From Acetobacter tropicalis (GTDB taxonomy: Bacteria; Pseudomonadota; Alphaproteobacteria; Acetobacterales; Acetobacteraceae): a stretch of 64,000 nt of DNA. Where the stretch lies: the NCBI RefSeq assembly GCF_001580915.1, contig NZ_LHZQ01000220.1, forward strand, positions 1 through 64,000, given 5' to 3'. This document shows, piece by piece, positions 48,192 through 57,316 of the stretch. How positions within the stretch are numbered: the stretch's first letter is position 1; each line of letters starts with the position of its first letter. Both the position numbers and the translations under genes were made by a program. Below the pieces are notes generated by a model, which had not been told where the DNA came from, ran no database searches, and saw only the letters and a list, made by a program, of their open reading frames with translations.

Positions 48192-48762
48192 ACAAAGTAC
48201 GGCGCCGCTCATCAACAAGCCGGATCTCATACAAAGCGAGCCTTGCGCCATCATCCCGGAAAATCAGGGTAACGAGGCCCTGAGACGGGTTTTCCGTGCG
48301 CGCAAGTGACACCTGAAGAATTCCGGCAGGCTTCTGAATGTTTGTCACCGTCACAGCCCCTGTGAGCGACAAAGGATTGCCCATCAGAAGCCCCAGCGGG
48401 TTGTGGGCCAGCCCCATACGGGTTTCTGAGCCTGTCTGACTGTCTTTAAATACGGCGTGAGAGCCAGATGCCTCCAGATCCATGGGATGAGGCGCTGTGT
48501 AAATCAGGTGGAGATACCCTGCATGATATGTCAGCACGCCTCCGCCTGTCGTACCATTGGGCCATGTCTGGCTAAAGGGCACATTCTGCAATTTCACAGC
48601 GCGAAGATAGGATTCAACCCTGTGAACATCATCCTGCCCGGCGGGAGCACCCACGCGGCCTGTGGCACACGCTGCCAGCGCCAGCGGCCCGAACAGAGCG
48701 ATGCGGCGGGAAACGCCATAGCGCATGGGGCGACTGGCAGAACCGTCAAACAGAATGGTCAT
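48169..48762 (-). CDS. LolA-like lipoprotein
   Basis: A 197-residue protein with a lipoprotein signal ending ALAACATG (Cys about 32) after a long basic n-region that includes SRRIALFG. The mature part resembles LolA-type carriers: [36 protein letters not shown], and [19 protein letters not shown] at the end. Ordinary LolA is a soluble periplasmic carrier of lipoproteins; a lipidated form would be membrane-tethered. The start at 48762 overlaps the bolA stop (ATGA). A start at 48726 is possible. Confidence 0.75.
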   Translation of the reverse strand: MTILFDGSASRPMRYGVSRRIALFGPLALAACATGRVGAPAGQDDVHRVESYLRAVKLQNVPFSQTWPNGTTGGGVLTYHAGYLHLIYTAPHPMDLEASGSHAVFKDSQTGSETRMGLAHNPLGLLMGNPLSLTGAVTVTNIQKPAGILQVSLARTENPSQGLVTLIFRDDGARLALYEIRLVDERRRTLFIRLEEA

Positions 48763-49097
48763 GAAAGAGCTGCATCCTCTTCTGGTGTCCGTAATGTCAG
48801 GGCCAGAGCGTGCAGACCGCTGCCAAATTCATAACCAAGCGCGTCATGCACCATGCGTGACCGATTCACGCGGCTCACCCCTTCAAACAGCTGACTGACC
48901 AGCAGAACGCGAAAATGCGTTTCCGTCGCACCGGCTTCTGGTCCTCTTGTCATGGCCACATGATGAGCATGACGGCTGCTTTCATCCAGAATTTCGAGCT
49001 TTTGTGGCGCAAATGCGGCGGTCAGTGCCTCTCGCACACGGCAGGCCCGTGCGCCACTCGCCTCAGATGTCGATGCAGAATTGCGACGCGAAGCCAT
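48759..49097 (-). CDS. BolA family protein
   Basis: A 112-residue protein with the BolA fold: LTAAFAPQKLEILDESSRHAHH, then ETHFRVLLVSQLFEGVSRVNRSRMVHDALG. BolA proteins bind monothiol glutaredoxins with an Fe-S cluster or act as transcription regulators. The N-terminal 15 residues are Ser/Ala-rich. It is the first gene of a two-gene unit with the LolA-like lipoprotein, and divergent from the J-domain gene. Confidence 0.92.
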   Translation of the reverse strand: MASRRNSASTSEASGARACRVREALTAAFAPQKLEILDESSRHAHHVAMTRGPEAGATETHFRVLLVSQLFEGVSRVNRSRMVHDALGYEFGSGLHALALTLRTPEEDAALS

Positions 49098-49123
49098 ATG
49101 TTCCCCCTTGCACAGAACAGTTC

Positions 49124-49753
49124 ATGACGCACATAACCCTGATGATGAAGCGAAGGAATACCCGTCATCGGGCGTTCGATCCGGATCCGGACGCCCCGCA
49201 GCGCTGCTGTGACATGCCCGATTGTGACAAACCCGCCGGTTATCGCGCCCCTCGTTCGCGTGAGACGCTCAACCAGTATTACTGGTTCTGCCTCGAGCAT
49301 GTGAGGGAGTATAACGCCCGGTGGGACTATTACAAAGGCATGTCACCCGGCCAGATCGAAGCGCATCTGCGTGCCGATATCGCATGGGATCGGCCATCGT
49401 GGGCGTTTGGGCAGAGTTCAGCCCGCCCCCGCAGCCAGAATTTCAATGAAGAAGAGATCCTCGATCCGCTGGATATTCTTGGTCAGAATCGTCGCGCCCG
49501 CGCAGAACGTCGCCGTCAGGCGGCCAGACCGCATATCCCCGACGCCCTGCGTGAACCACTGGCAACGTTGGGTCTGGACTGGCCTGTCACGATGGATGAA
49601 GCCAAGGCCCGTTACCGCTCGCTGGCCCGCAAGCACCATCCAGACACAAACAATGGAGATCGTGAGGCGGAAGAACGCCTCAAGGTTATCAACGTTGCCT
49701 TTACGATCGTGAGATCACATCTTGCAGGAGAGGGTCTCGAAAAAGCTGGCTGA
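49124..49753 (+). CDS. J-domain (DnaJ-like) protein upstream of cobS
   Basis: About 209 residues. The J domain is at the C-terminus (about 150-205), with the HPD triad at 172-174 in RSLARKHHPDTN. Four N-terminal cysteines (C28, C29, C34, C56) around DMPDCDKPAGYRAPRS and YYWFCLEH may bind a metal. The middle has a conserved FNEEEILDPLDILG segment. J proteins deliver clients to DnaK. The gene is followed 93 bases later by cobS on the same strand. Starts at 49142 or 49145 are alternatives, since none has a strong ribosome site. Confidence 0.85.
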   Translation: MTHITLMMKRRNTRHRAFDPDPDAPQRCCDMPDCDKPAGYRAPRSRETLNQYYWFCLEHVREYNARWDYYKGMSPGQIEAHLRADIAWDRPSWAFGQSSARPRSQNFNEEEILDPLDILGQNRRARAERRRQAARPHIPDALREPLATLGLDWPVTMDEAKARYRSLARKHHPDTNNGDREAEERLKVINVAFTIVRSHLAGEGLEKAG

Positions 49754-49846
49754 TCGTGCAATCCTGCATCCCCTTCTCTGCCCACCGGGCTCTGTGCATC
49801 TGGCCGCATGACCGGAAAGCCCACTTAAAAATCAGACGGATAAAGA

Positions 49847-50854
49847 ATGACTGCTTCTGCAAGCCCGGCTTCCACGGGTGACCTCCCCCCGATTTCCGCC
49901 CTTTCAGCGCCGGATCGCGAAGTCTCGGTCCGCGAAGTGTTCGGCCTTGATTCTGACTTCACGGTCCCTGCCTTCTCCCTCCGCACCGAGCATGTGCCAG
50001 AAATTGATCCGGCCTATCTGTTCGATCACGATACCACCCTGTCCATTCTGGCCGGGTTTGCCTTCAATCGGCGCGTTATGGTGCAGGGCTTTCACGGAAC
50101 AGGTAAATCCTCCCACATTGAACAGATTGCGGCCCGGCTGAACTGGCCGTGCATCCGCATCAATCTGGACAGCCATGTCTCCCGTATTGATCTGGTGGGG
50201 AAAGACGCCATTGTGGTGCGTGATGGCCAGCAGGTGACCGAATTTCAGGAAGGTCTGCTGCCATGGTGCCTGCAACACCCCTGCGCACTGGTGTTTGATG
50301 AATATGATGCCGGACGCCCGGATGTGATGTTCGTGATCCAGCGCGTGCTGGAAGTGGAAGGGCAACTCACCCTCCTTGATCAGAACCGTGTCATCAAGCC
50401 GCATCCATGGTTCCGTCTGTTCGCCACAGCCAACACCATCGGTTTGGGCGATACCACGGGCCTGTATCATGGCACCCAGCAGATCAATCAGGGCCAGATG
50501 GACCGCTGGAACATTGTCACATCACTGAATTACCTGCCGCATACGCAGGAAGTCGGTATTGTGCTGTCCCGCCTGGGCATTGACCCGAATGACAAAGCAG
50601 CCCGCGGTACCATTGAAAACATGGTGGCCCTTGCCAACCTGACACGTGCAGGATTCATGGCGGGCGATCTTTCCACGGTCATGTCTCCCCGTTCGGTCAT
50701 TGCGTGGGCTGAAAACGAACGGATTTTCAAGGACACAGCTTTTGCGTTCCGCGTCACGTTCCTCAACAAATGTGACGAAGCCGAGCGCAACATGGTGGCG
50801 GAATATTACCAACGCTGCTTCAACACGAGTCCTCTGCCTAAAAAGGGCTTCTGA
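49847..50854 (+). CDS. cobS: Cobaltochelatase AAA+ subunit CobS
   Basis: A 335-residue AAA+ ATPase of the aerobic cobaltochelatase, which with CobT drives CobN to insert cobalt into hydrogenobyrinate diamide. Walker A is GFHGTGKSS (81-89), Walker B VFDEYD (149-154), and FRLFATANTIGLGD is the sensor region. The N-terminal REVFGLDSDFTVPAFS is typical of CobS. cobT follows 25 bases later. cobN is not in the window. Confidence 0.95.
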   Translation: MTASASPASTGDLPPISALSAPDREVSVREVFGLDSDFTVPAFSLRTEHVPEIDPAYLFDHDTTLSILAGFAFNRRVMVQGFHGTGKSSHIEQIAARLNWPCIRINLDSHVSRIDLVGKDAIVVRDGQQVTEFQEGLLPWCLQHPCALVFDEYDAGRPDVMFVIQRVLEVEGQLTLLDQNRVIKPHPWFRLFATANTIGLGDTTGLYHGTQQINQGQMDRWNIVTSLNYLPHTQEVGIVLSRLGIDPNDKAARGTIENMVALANLTRAGFMAGDLSTVMSPRSVIAWAENERIFKDTAFAFRVTFLNKCDEAERNMVAEYYQRCFNTSPLPKKGF

Positions 50855-50879
50855 AGTTTGAAGGGAGAGCGGTTTTTCA

Positions 50880-52820
50880 ATGGCTGACAGCAGGAGAGGA
50901 GCACAGGCTCCACCGCCGGGCCATAACCGGAATCAGGGAGCGTCAGACTCGGAAAACCGGATTGACGCCTTCAAGCAGGCCACAGCCGCTACCCTGCGTG
51001 CACTGGGCGGCCAACGCGATACGGATGTCTCGTTTCATACGGGCAATATGCCGGTCGCGCCCCTCAGTGTGGGGGGGAGTGTGCGCCTTCAGCAGCCCTC
51101 CCGCCATCTGCGGGAAGATGAAATTTCGCGTATTCGCGGTGCTGCTGATGCACAGGCGCTAAGGCTGAAACATCACGATGCCGATCTGCACAAATCGCGC
51201 ACGCCTGACGATAGCATGGCGCGGGATGTGTACGATGCGCTGGAACAGGCGCGTATTGAAACCGTAGGCGCACGGCACATGAAAGGGGTCGCCGCCAATC
51301 TGCGGGAGCGGCTGGAACAGGACTGCCGTGAAGGCGGCCTTGAACGTATGACTGACCCCAGTCAGCTTTCTCCCGCTGTAGCGCTGGAGCTTCTGGCGCG
51401 CGAATATCTGACGGGCGAACCTGCCCCGGTGGCAGCGCAGGGTATCCTGCATAAATGGCGGGAAACCCTTCCCCCAAAGGCTTTGCAGGCCCTTTCCAAG
51501 CTCAGTGAAAATCAGGATGATCAGGCTGCTTACGCCCGCACATCCCGCCAGCTTCTGGCTGCCTGCGCCCTGACGGAGGAAGACACATCTTCTGACGAAC
51601 TGGAAGAAGATCCCGACGGTTCGGACTCTGCCGATAGTCAGGATGAGAATGACGCATCTCCGCCTGAATCAGAAGAAAACGCACCGCCAGCCGAACCAGA
51701 ATCGACCGAGGCCGCTCCACAGCCTCAACTGATGGCCGGAAGTGGTGAAGCCTCACCAGACATGCTGGAAGAGGAAACCGAGGGCAGCGGAGCAGAAGGA
51801 ACGGGCGATGCCGCAGGGCCGGGCAACCGCCCGGAAACCCCGCCAGGCGAAACCGCCAAGACCTACCACGCTTACACCACAGCATTTGACGAAGAAATTC
51901 GCGCCGAAGATCTGTGTGATCCAGAAGAACTCAACCGTCTCCGCCACCAACTGGACCTGCAACTGGCCACCTTGCATGGCGTAGTCTCGCGTCTGGCCAA
52001 CAAACTGCAACGCCGTCTGATGGCGCAGCAAACACGGTCCTGGGAATTTGATATGGAAGAGGGTCTGCTTGATGCTGGCCGCCTCTCCCGTGTGGTGGTT
52101 AACCCCCTGCTCTCTCTCTCCTACAAGCAGGAACGCGACACGGAATTCCGGGATACCGTTGTCACGCTGCTGGTGGACAACTCCGGTTCCATGCGGGGCC
52201 GCCCTATTTCCGTGGCAGCTTCCTGCGGGGATATTCTTGCCCGTACGCTGGAACGCTGCGGGGTAAAGGTGGAAATTCTCGGCTTCACCACGCGCGCGTG
52301 GAAAGGGGGCCAGAGCCGTGAAAAATGGCTACAGGATGGAAAGCCGCCAGAGCCCGGCCGCCTGAATGATCTGCGTCACATCATTTACAAAGCGGCCGAT
52401 ATGCCGTGGCGCCGCGCCCGCACTAATCTTGGGCTCATGCTGCGCGAAGGCCTGCTGAAAGAAAATATTGATGGCGAAGCCCTACTGTGGGCATGGAAGC
52501 GCCTGAAAAACCGGCCGGAATCCCGCAAGATTCTGATGGTAATTTCAGATGGCGCTCCGGTAGATGACAGCACGCTTTCCGTTAATCCGGGCTCCTATCT
52601 TGAAGATCACCTGCGTGAGGTGATCCATATGATTGAAGACCGCAGCCCCGTGGAACTGACAGCAATCGGCATCGGGCATGATGTGGGGCGCTATTATCAG
52701 CGCGCCGTCACCATTACCGATGCGGAAGAACTCGGGGGCACCATGTTGCAGGCACTCTCCGGTCTGTTTGATGAAAAAAGTGCCCAGCGTGGCCGCCGGA
52801 AGGCGCGGTCACGCAGGTAA
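50880..52820 (+). CDS. cobT: Cobaltochelatase subunit CobT
   Basis: A 646-residue partner of CobS. The N-terminal domain (about 1-230) has an [16 protein letters not shown]-like start and the [17 protein letters not shown] segment. A highly acidic low-complexity linker spans about 235-330. The C-terminal von Willebrand factor A domain (from about 420) contains the MIDAS D433-N-S435-G-S437 in [13 protein letters not shown]. The last 12 bases overlap the convergent decarboxylase gene. Confidence 0.95.
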   Translation: MADSRRGAQAPPPGHNRNQGASDSENRIDAFKQATAATLRALGGQRDTDVSFHTGNMPVAPLSVGGSVRLQQPSRHLREDEISRIRGAADAQALRLKHHDADLHKSRTPDDSMARDVYDALEQARIETVGARHMKGVAANLRERLEQDCREGGLERMTDPSQLSPAVALELLAREYLTGEPAPVAAQGILHKWRETLPPKALQALSKLSENQDDQAAYARTSRQLLAACALTEEDTSSDELEEDPDGSDSADSQDENDASPPESEENAPPAEPESTEAAPQPQLMAGSGEASPDMLEEETEGSGAEGTGDAAGPGNRPETPPGETAKTYHAYTTAFDEEIRAEDLCDPEELNRLRHQLDLQLATLHGVVSRLANKLQRRLMAQQTRSWEFDMEEGLLDAGRLSRVVVNPLLSLSYKQERDTEFRDTVVTLLVDNSGSMRGRPISVAASCGDILARTLERCGVKVEILGFTTRAWKGGQSREKWLQDGKPPEPGRLNDLRHIIYKAADMPWRRARTNLGLMLREGLLKENIDGEALLWAWKRLKNRPESRKILMVISDGAPVDDSTLSVNPGSYLEDHLREVIHMIEDRSPVELTAIGIGHDVGRYYQRAVTITDAEELGGTMLQALSGLFDEKSAQRGRRKARSRR

Positions 52821-54278
52821 GGTTTCGGCGCTCGCCCGGTGCAGGGTTTTCCCTGTCCGGGTTTCGGCCAGATCAAGCAGGGCATTCAGCAGAATATCGG
52901 CGTCCTGCTCCGTGGTGCGGTGATTGACAATAGCCGCACGAATGGCCCGCTTCCCATGCAGCGTGGTGGTGGAAGGTGCTGCAATTCCACTTTCATGCAG
53001 ATCCTTCACCAGTTCGCCATTCAGCGTATCCAGATCCTCGTTCTCCACCACCACACGGAAACAAACGATATTCAGGGTAACTGGAGCCAGCAGTTCCAGA
53101 GATGGCGTGTCGTCAATCCGGGCTGCCAGATAACGTGCGACAGCACAGGACCGGGTCACCACCTCCCCCAGCCCATCGGTGCCAAATCCGGCCAGAGTGA
53201 ACCAGACCTTGAGCGCCCTGAAGCCACGAGACAGATCCGGCCCCAGATCACAGAACCACGGCGCACCGGCCGCCAGTCCTCGGTCTTCCCTCGCCAGATA
53301 AGCTAAGGACTGGGCAAAAGCTGCGGCCTGCTTCCCTTCTTCACGCACAATAATGCATCCGGCATCGTATGGCGTCTGCGCCCATTTATGGAAATCCAGC
53401 GCTATGCTGTTGGCCTGCTCCATCCCGGCAAGTGCTGGAGCATATTCAGCCGAAAGCCGCGCTAAAGCGCCAAAAGCGCCATCCACGTGGAACCAGAGCC
53501 CCTCATCCCGCGCAAAAGCCGCCAGATCAGCCAATGGATCAATGGAACCCGTATCGACTGTTCCCGCAGTTCCCACCACCAGAAAGGGCTCAAACCCGGC
53601 TGCCCTGTCCTCCGCGATCATGGAGCGCAATGCGTCCATATCCATACGAAATGCCGCATCCATCGGCACACGCCGCAATGCATCGGTTCCCAGCCCTGCC
53701 AGATCAAAAGCGCGGGCAATACATCCATGGGCTGTTTGCCCGGCATATCCCACCAGCCTGCGGCTTTGTATCCCCTCAGCCCGCATTTTCACGCCCGCGG
53801 GCACCGCGCGGCTGGCCGTAATCACACCAATGAAATTCGCCATTGAAGATCCGGTAACCAGTACGCCGGTCGCTGTTTCCGGAAAACCGAGCATGCTGGC
53901 TGTCCAGCGAATGACCATCCGTTCCACTTCAACCGGAGCATGATCACGTCCGCCAAGATTGGCGTTAAGCCCAGCGGCTAGGATCTCAGCCAACATGCCC
54001 TGAGGGGTGCCACCGCCATGCACCCACCCCATAAAACGCGGATGCCGGTTACCAACCGCATAGGGCAGAACCTGCTGGGCAAACTGATGGTAAAGCTGCT
54101 CAACCGGAGCGCCTGACTGTGGCAAAGGCGCATCATGAAATCCCTGCCTGACACTTTCGGGCATAGGTTGCCACACTGGCCCTGCAGCCACGGTCTTCAC
54201 GTTATCCAGCATGTCATCCAGCATGCGGTGGCCCAGAGCACGCAGGTCTTCCCAGTTTTCCGGATCAAGCCCAGCCAT
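52809..54278 (-). CDS. Group II pyridoxal-phosphate-dependent decarboxylase (aromatic amino acid decarboxylase-like)
   Basis: A 489-residue fold-type I PLP enzyme. The PLP lysine is K298 in [14 protein letters not shown]264-V-D266 binds the cofactor ring, and [29 protein letters not shown] and [12 protein letters not shown] are conserved. Relatives decarboxylate aromatic amino acids, glutamate or diaminobutyrate; the usual DxxK motif is intact but the substrate cannot be assigned. It starts 3 bases after the YfeH-type transporter gene on the same strand. Confidence 0.88.
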   Translation of the reverse strand: MAGLDPENWEDLRALGHRMLDDMLDNVKTVAAGPVWQPMPESVRQGFHDAPLPQSGAPVEQLYHQFAQQVLPYAVGNRHPRFMGWVHGGGTPQGMLAEILAAGLNANLGGRDHAPVEVERMVIRWTASMLGFPETATGVLVTGSSMANFIGVITASRAVPAGVKMRAEGIQSRRLVGYAGQTAHGCIARAFDLAGLGTDALRRVPMDAAFRMDMDALRSMIAEDRAAGFEPFLVVGTAGTVDTGSIDPLADLAAFARDEGLWFHVDGAFGALARLSAEYAPALAGMEQANSIALDFHKWAQTPYDAGCIIVREEGKQAAAFAQSLAYLAREDRGLAAGAPWFCDLGPDLSRGFRALKVWFTLAGFGTDGLGEVVTRSCAVARYLAARIDDTPSLELLAPVTLNIVCFRVVVENEDLDTLNGELVKDLHESGIAAPSTTTLHGKRAIRAAIVNHRTTEQDADILLNALLDLAETRTGKTLHRASAETLPA

Positions 54279-54281
54279 GGT

Positions 54282-55274
54282 TCATTCTCCTACTTCGGCT
54301 GGTGTCAGGAGCGCTTTTTCTGCCTCGTGCTTCTTCATCATGACCGCAAATTTACGTGCCAGCACAGCACAGACAAACAACTGGATCTGATGATAGATCA
54401 TGAGCGGCAACACAACGAGCCCGACCGAAGCTGGCGGAAAGAGCACATTGGCCATAGGCACCCCTGAGGCCAACGTTTTCTTGGACCCGCAGAACACCAC
54501 GGCAATCTCGTCCCGCAAAGGCATACCCACCATCCGGCTGCCAAAAGCCGTGATGACCAGCACACACACCAACAACAGAAAGTCCACCACGGCAATCAGA
54601 CCGAGTTCGCTCAGCGGCAGACGGTGCCACAGCCCTTGAATCACGGCATCACTGAACGCTGTGTAAACCACGATCAGGATTGATCCGCGATCCGTCATGG
54701 ATAGCAACTTCTTGTTGCGGTGCGCCCATGCGCCAATCCACGGCTGAAGAATCTGCCCCAGCACAAACGGAAGCAGAAGCTGGAAGACAATATCCATCAC
54801 GCCACCGGACTGCCCACCATGGCGCGCCAGCACCAACCCGACCAGAAACGGCGTAATGAAAATGCCAAAAACATTGGATGCCGTCGCCGCACACACAGCA
54901 GCGGGCACGTTCCCCCCGCCGATGGATGTGAACGCAATGGAAGATTGAACGGTGGACGGCAGACAGCACAGGAACAGAACGCCCAGCCATACCTCATTCT
55001 GCAACAGGCCGGGAAAAACGGCATGCAACGCCAAACCCAGCAGCGGAAACAGCACAAACGTGCAGCACAGGATCATCAGATGCAGACGCCACGCGGTCAG
55101 CCCTTCCACCACGGCCTTACGAGAGAGGCGCGCGCCTTGCAGGAAAAACATCATGGCAATGACAATAATGGCCAGCCACCGAAAAACCGGTACGGCCGCG
55201 CCATGGCAGGGAACAAACGTGGCCAGCAGCACAGTGCCGATCAGGCTGAGAAGAAACGGATCTAATCCAAACAT
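54282..55274 (-). CDS. Bile acid:sodium symporter-like transporter, YfeH type
   Basis: A 330-residue membrane protein with about ten hydrophobic segments. LDPFLLSLIGTVLLATFVP at the start, LPSTVQSSIAFTSIGGGN, LQLLLPFVLGQ-like sequence and VVFCGSKKTLASGVPMANVLFP follow the E. coli YfeH pattern (SBF-like family). YfeH substrates are not established. The family start is the Met at 55274; a 23-residue longer form from 55343 is unlikely. It is immediately upstream of the decarboxylase gene, suggesting a shared substrate or product. Confidence 0.88.
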   Translation of the reverse strand: MFGLDPFLLSLIGTVLLATFVPCHGAAVPVFRWLAIIVIAMMFFLQGARLSRKAVVEGLTAWRLHLMILCCTFVLFPLLGLALHAVFPGLLQNEVWLGVLFLCCLPSTVQSSIAFTSIGGGNVPAAVCAATASNVFGIFITPFLVGLVLARHGGQSGGVMDIVFQLLLPFVLGQILQPWIGAWAHRNKKLLSMTDRGSILIVVYTAFSDAVIQGLWHRLPLSELGLIAVVDFLLLVCVLVITAFGSRMVGMPLRDEIAVVFCGSKKTLASGVPMANVLFPPASVGLVVLPLMIYHQIQLFVCAVLARKFAVMMKKHEAEKALLTPAEVGE

Positions 55275-55399
55275 GCCGCGTACCGTCTTTCCTGTTTTTT
55301 CCGGGACGTATGGTCCGTAACCCAAGGCACAGCCAACCCGCACTATTTTTTCACATCAAGATTGCGTCTGCCGTCTGCTTACGCCACCTTTACGCACAA

Positions 55400-56335
55400 A
55401 TGAAAGCACACACCATTCCCCCTCTGGCCTCTCTCATGCTCGTGAGTGCGGGTCTGACCTACCTTGCAACCTCACCCGTGCGGGCGCTGGCGGCACCACC
55501 CGGAAGCTGCGCTGTTATAAACCATGGTGCGGTTCAGGCGTCCGCCCACGGCGTGACGTATCAAAACACCACCGTACGCACGCCGGATGGCAGCACCACG
55601 CTTACCGTCAAGCAGATGCATTACACCGCCCCGGAGGGGGATGACGATTCCATACAAAATCAGGCGGATGCGGCATCGCTCCTGCTGGTTTCCGCCATGA
55701 CGGGCCACCACAACGCTGCCTGCTCTGACTGGCTGCAACAGCAGGGCCAGAGCGTGGCCAAAGGGCTGAAAGCTGGAGGCACCTATGATCTGGCATGGAG
55801 TAGTGCTGCAATCAGCCGCGGCACCGCGCATGTCGGTATCGGGTCGGCTCACCTTAAACTGGAAGGCAGCACCACAGCCCACACAAGTGCGGCCACCCTG
55901 GGCCTAACCGGACTGTCCTTCCGGAATGTCGCTAATCAGGACCTTCTCCCCACCACCGCCCATGCTGCGTTCTCTCTTCCTGCATCGGAACTCCCCGCGC
56001 TTATGGCGGCTATCGGCGGCAAGGCAGAGCAAGCCCCGGCGGTGCATGTCACCATCTCCAGTTTTGACGCGCAACGCGACACCGTGCAGTTGAAGGGAAA
56101 TGGCACGGCAACCCTTACCGGTAACGTCAACGCGACCTCAGCATCCGGTCATCTGGAAATAACGGAACTGGAATCCCTGATCGAAAAGGCGCGTGCAGCC
56201 CAGCAGATGAAACTCGCAGCCGGTCTCGTTCTGGCCCGTCTGGTCAGCCATACGCAAAACGGCGCGAATGTCTGGAATACCAGTTGGGAAGGCGGCGTTC
56301 TGACTGTGAACGGCTTCCCTCTTCCATTAAAATAA
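55400..56335 (+). CDS. Exported protein, possibly DUF2125-like
   Basis: A 311-residue protein with a signal peptide (about 1-32, ending VRALA). The mature part is rich in Ala, Thr and Gly with alternating beta-like segments: TVRTPDGSTTLTVKQMHYTA, GTYDLAWSSAAISRG, and a helical segment ITELESLIEKARAAQ followed by WEGGVLTVNGFPLPL. The closing pattern recalls DUF2125 or AsmA-like proteins, but I could not confirm this. It is divergent from the transporter gene. A longer start at 55310 is less likely. Confidence 0.7.
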   Translation: MKAHTIPPLASLMLVSAGLTYLATSPVRALAAPPGSCAVINHGAVQASAHGVTYQNTTVRTPDGSTTLTVKQMHYTAPEGDDDSIQNQADAASLLLVSAMTGHHNAACSDWLQQQGQSVAKGLKAGGTYDLAWSSAAISRGTAHVGIGSAHLKLEGSTTAHTSAATLGLTGLSFRNVANQDLLPTTAHAAFSLPASELPALMAAIGGKAEQAPAVHVTISSFDAQRDTVQLKGNGTATLTGNVNATSASGHLEITELESLIEKARAAQQMKLAAGLVLARLVSHTQNGANVWNTSWEGGVLTVNGFPLPLK

Positions 56336-56602
56336 CGAGAAGCGTCGCACTCTCCTGAGCACGCTCCACCATCGTCTGAAGCGAGAGCGTATCGAAGAAG
56401 CCGGGTAAAAAATCAGCAGATGTTGGCTGGCGAGGGATTTGTGGGGCCAAACAGGCAACTGTGGCGGCCCGATGATGGGCCTTCACGACGGCGTTCAACC
56501 GCAATCGTCGTTGCCCACGGCAAGACCAACGTACCATTCTTTTTCAAAACAGCGTCTTAAGCTGCTTTTACAAGAATACGGTGGCAGCCACCTTATGCTC
56601 CC

Positions 56603-57046
56603 CTACCACCCAATCGGCCCCATGCCTGGGTCCCAGTTCCCCCATGCGGGGTTCCAGGCTCCCCATGCGCCCCAGTTCCATTGGGCATCATCATACATCT
56701 GAGCCGTCATTTCCTGCTCATCTGCTAACGCCTGTGCCTGCACATATTGCTGGTAACGGCTATAGGCCGCCTCATCCCCCACATACAGGCAATCACACAC
56801 CAGCGGGTCTGAATACACGTAGAACACGTGATCATTCTTCACGCGCCTTACAAAATGATGCGCGGGCAAACGGTTCAGCATGGCCTGCCGTTCGGGCGTA
56901 TCTGCCGGTTTCTGAAAGAAACCCGCCGCGGCCAGATGGTCTTCCTTCCCTTCAATCTGTTGGGACGCCGTTTCACAAGATGGAAGCATCATCAGCAGCC
57001 CAAAAGACAGAACAGCCAGAAATCCGATAGGCGGGCGATGCATCAT
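56603..57046 (-). CDS. Small lipoprotein with a Trp/Gly-rich C-terminus
   Basis: A 147-residue lipoprotein: signal GFLAVLSFGLLMMLPSC with the lipidated Cys24, preceded by a good AAGGAAACAGG ribosome site. The middle has AHHFVRRVKNDHVFYVYSDP followed by VCDCLYVGDEAAYSRYQQY, with a Cys-x-Cys. The last 25 residues are almost only Trp, Gly, Asn, Ala and Pro (for example WNWGAWGAW). I do not recognise a family. Homologues in related bacteria seem likely from the conserved-looking core. The two adjacent ATGs at 57046 and 57043 are both possible. Confidence 0.75.
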   Translation of the reverse strand: MMHRPPIGFLAVLSFGLLMMLPSCETASQQIEGKEDHLAAAGFFQKPADTPERQAMLNRLPAHHFVRRVKNDHVFYVYSDPLVCDCLYVGDEAAYSRYQQYVQAQALADEQEMTAQMYDDAQWNWGAWGAWNPAWGNWDPGMGPIGW

Positions 57047-57316
57047 CCTGTTTCCTTTTCCTTTGGCAGACCAGAAAGGATCTGACAAAGCTGCCCCCCC
57101 CTTTCCCCACATCTAAAGACGGAAATGAGCCCCTGTGATGCAGGCAGGAAGGCAGCATGGTCGTCTGGCGGCCTCTTTATGCCTAACAGCCCCCTGCTTT
57201 TGTGCCAGAAAACTCTTTTTTAAAGATGGTTTGAAGCAATCAACACGTCAGCCCCATCAAGCCATCCAGCAGCTTCTCCTGTTTCCCCGCCCAAACCTTG
57301 CCGGAGCAGAGAGGAC

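Noticed and set aside
53353-53943. 196-codon plus-strand frame opposite the decarboxylase
   Set aside because: Antisense shadow of a gene with an intact PLP site.
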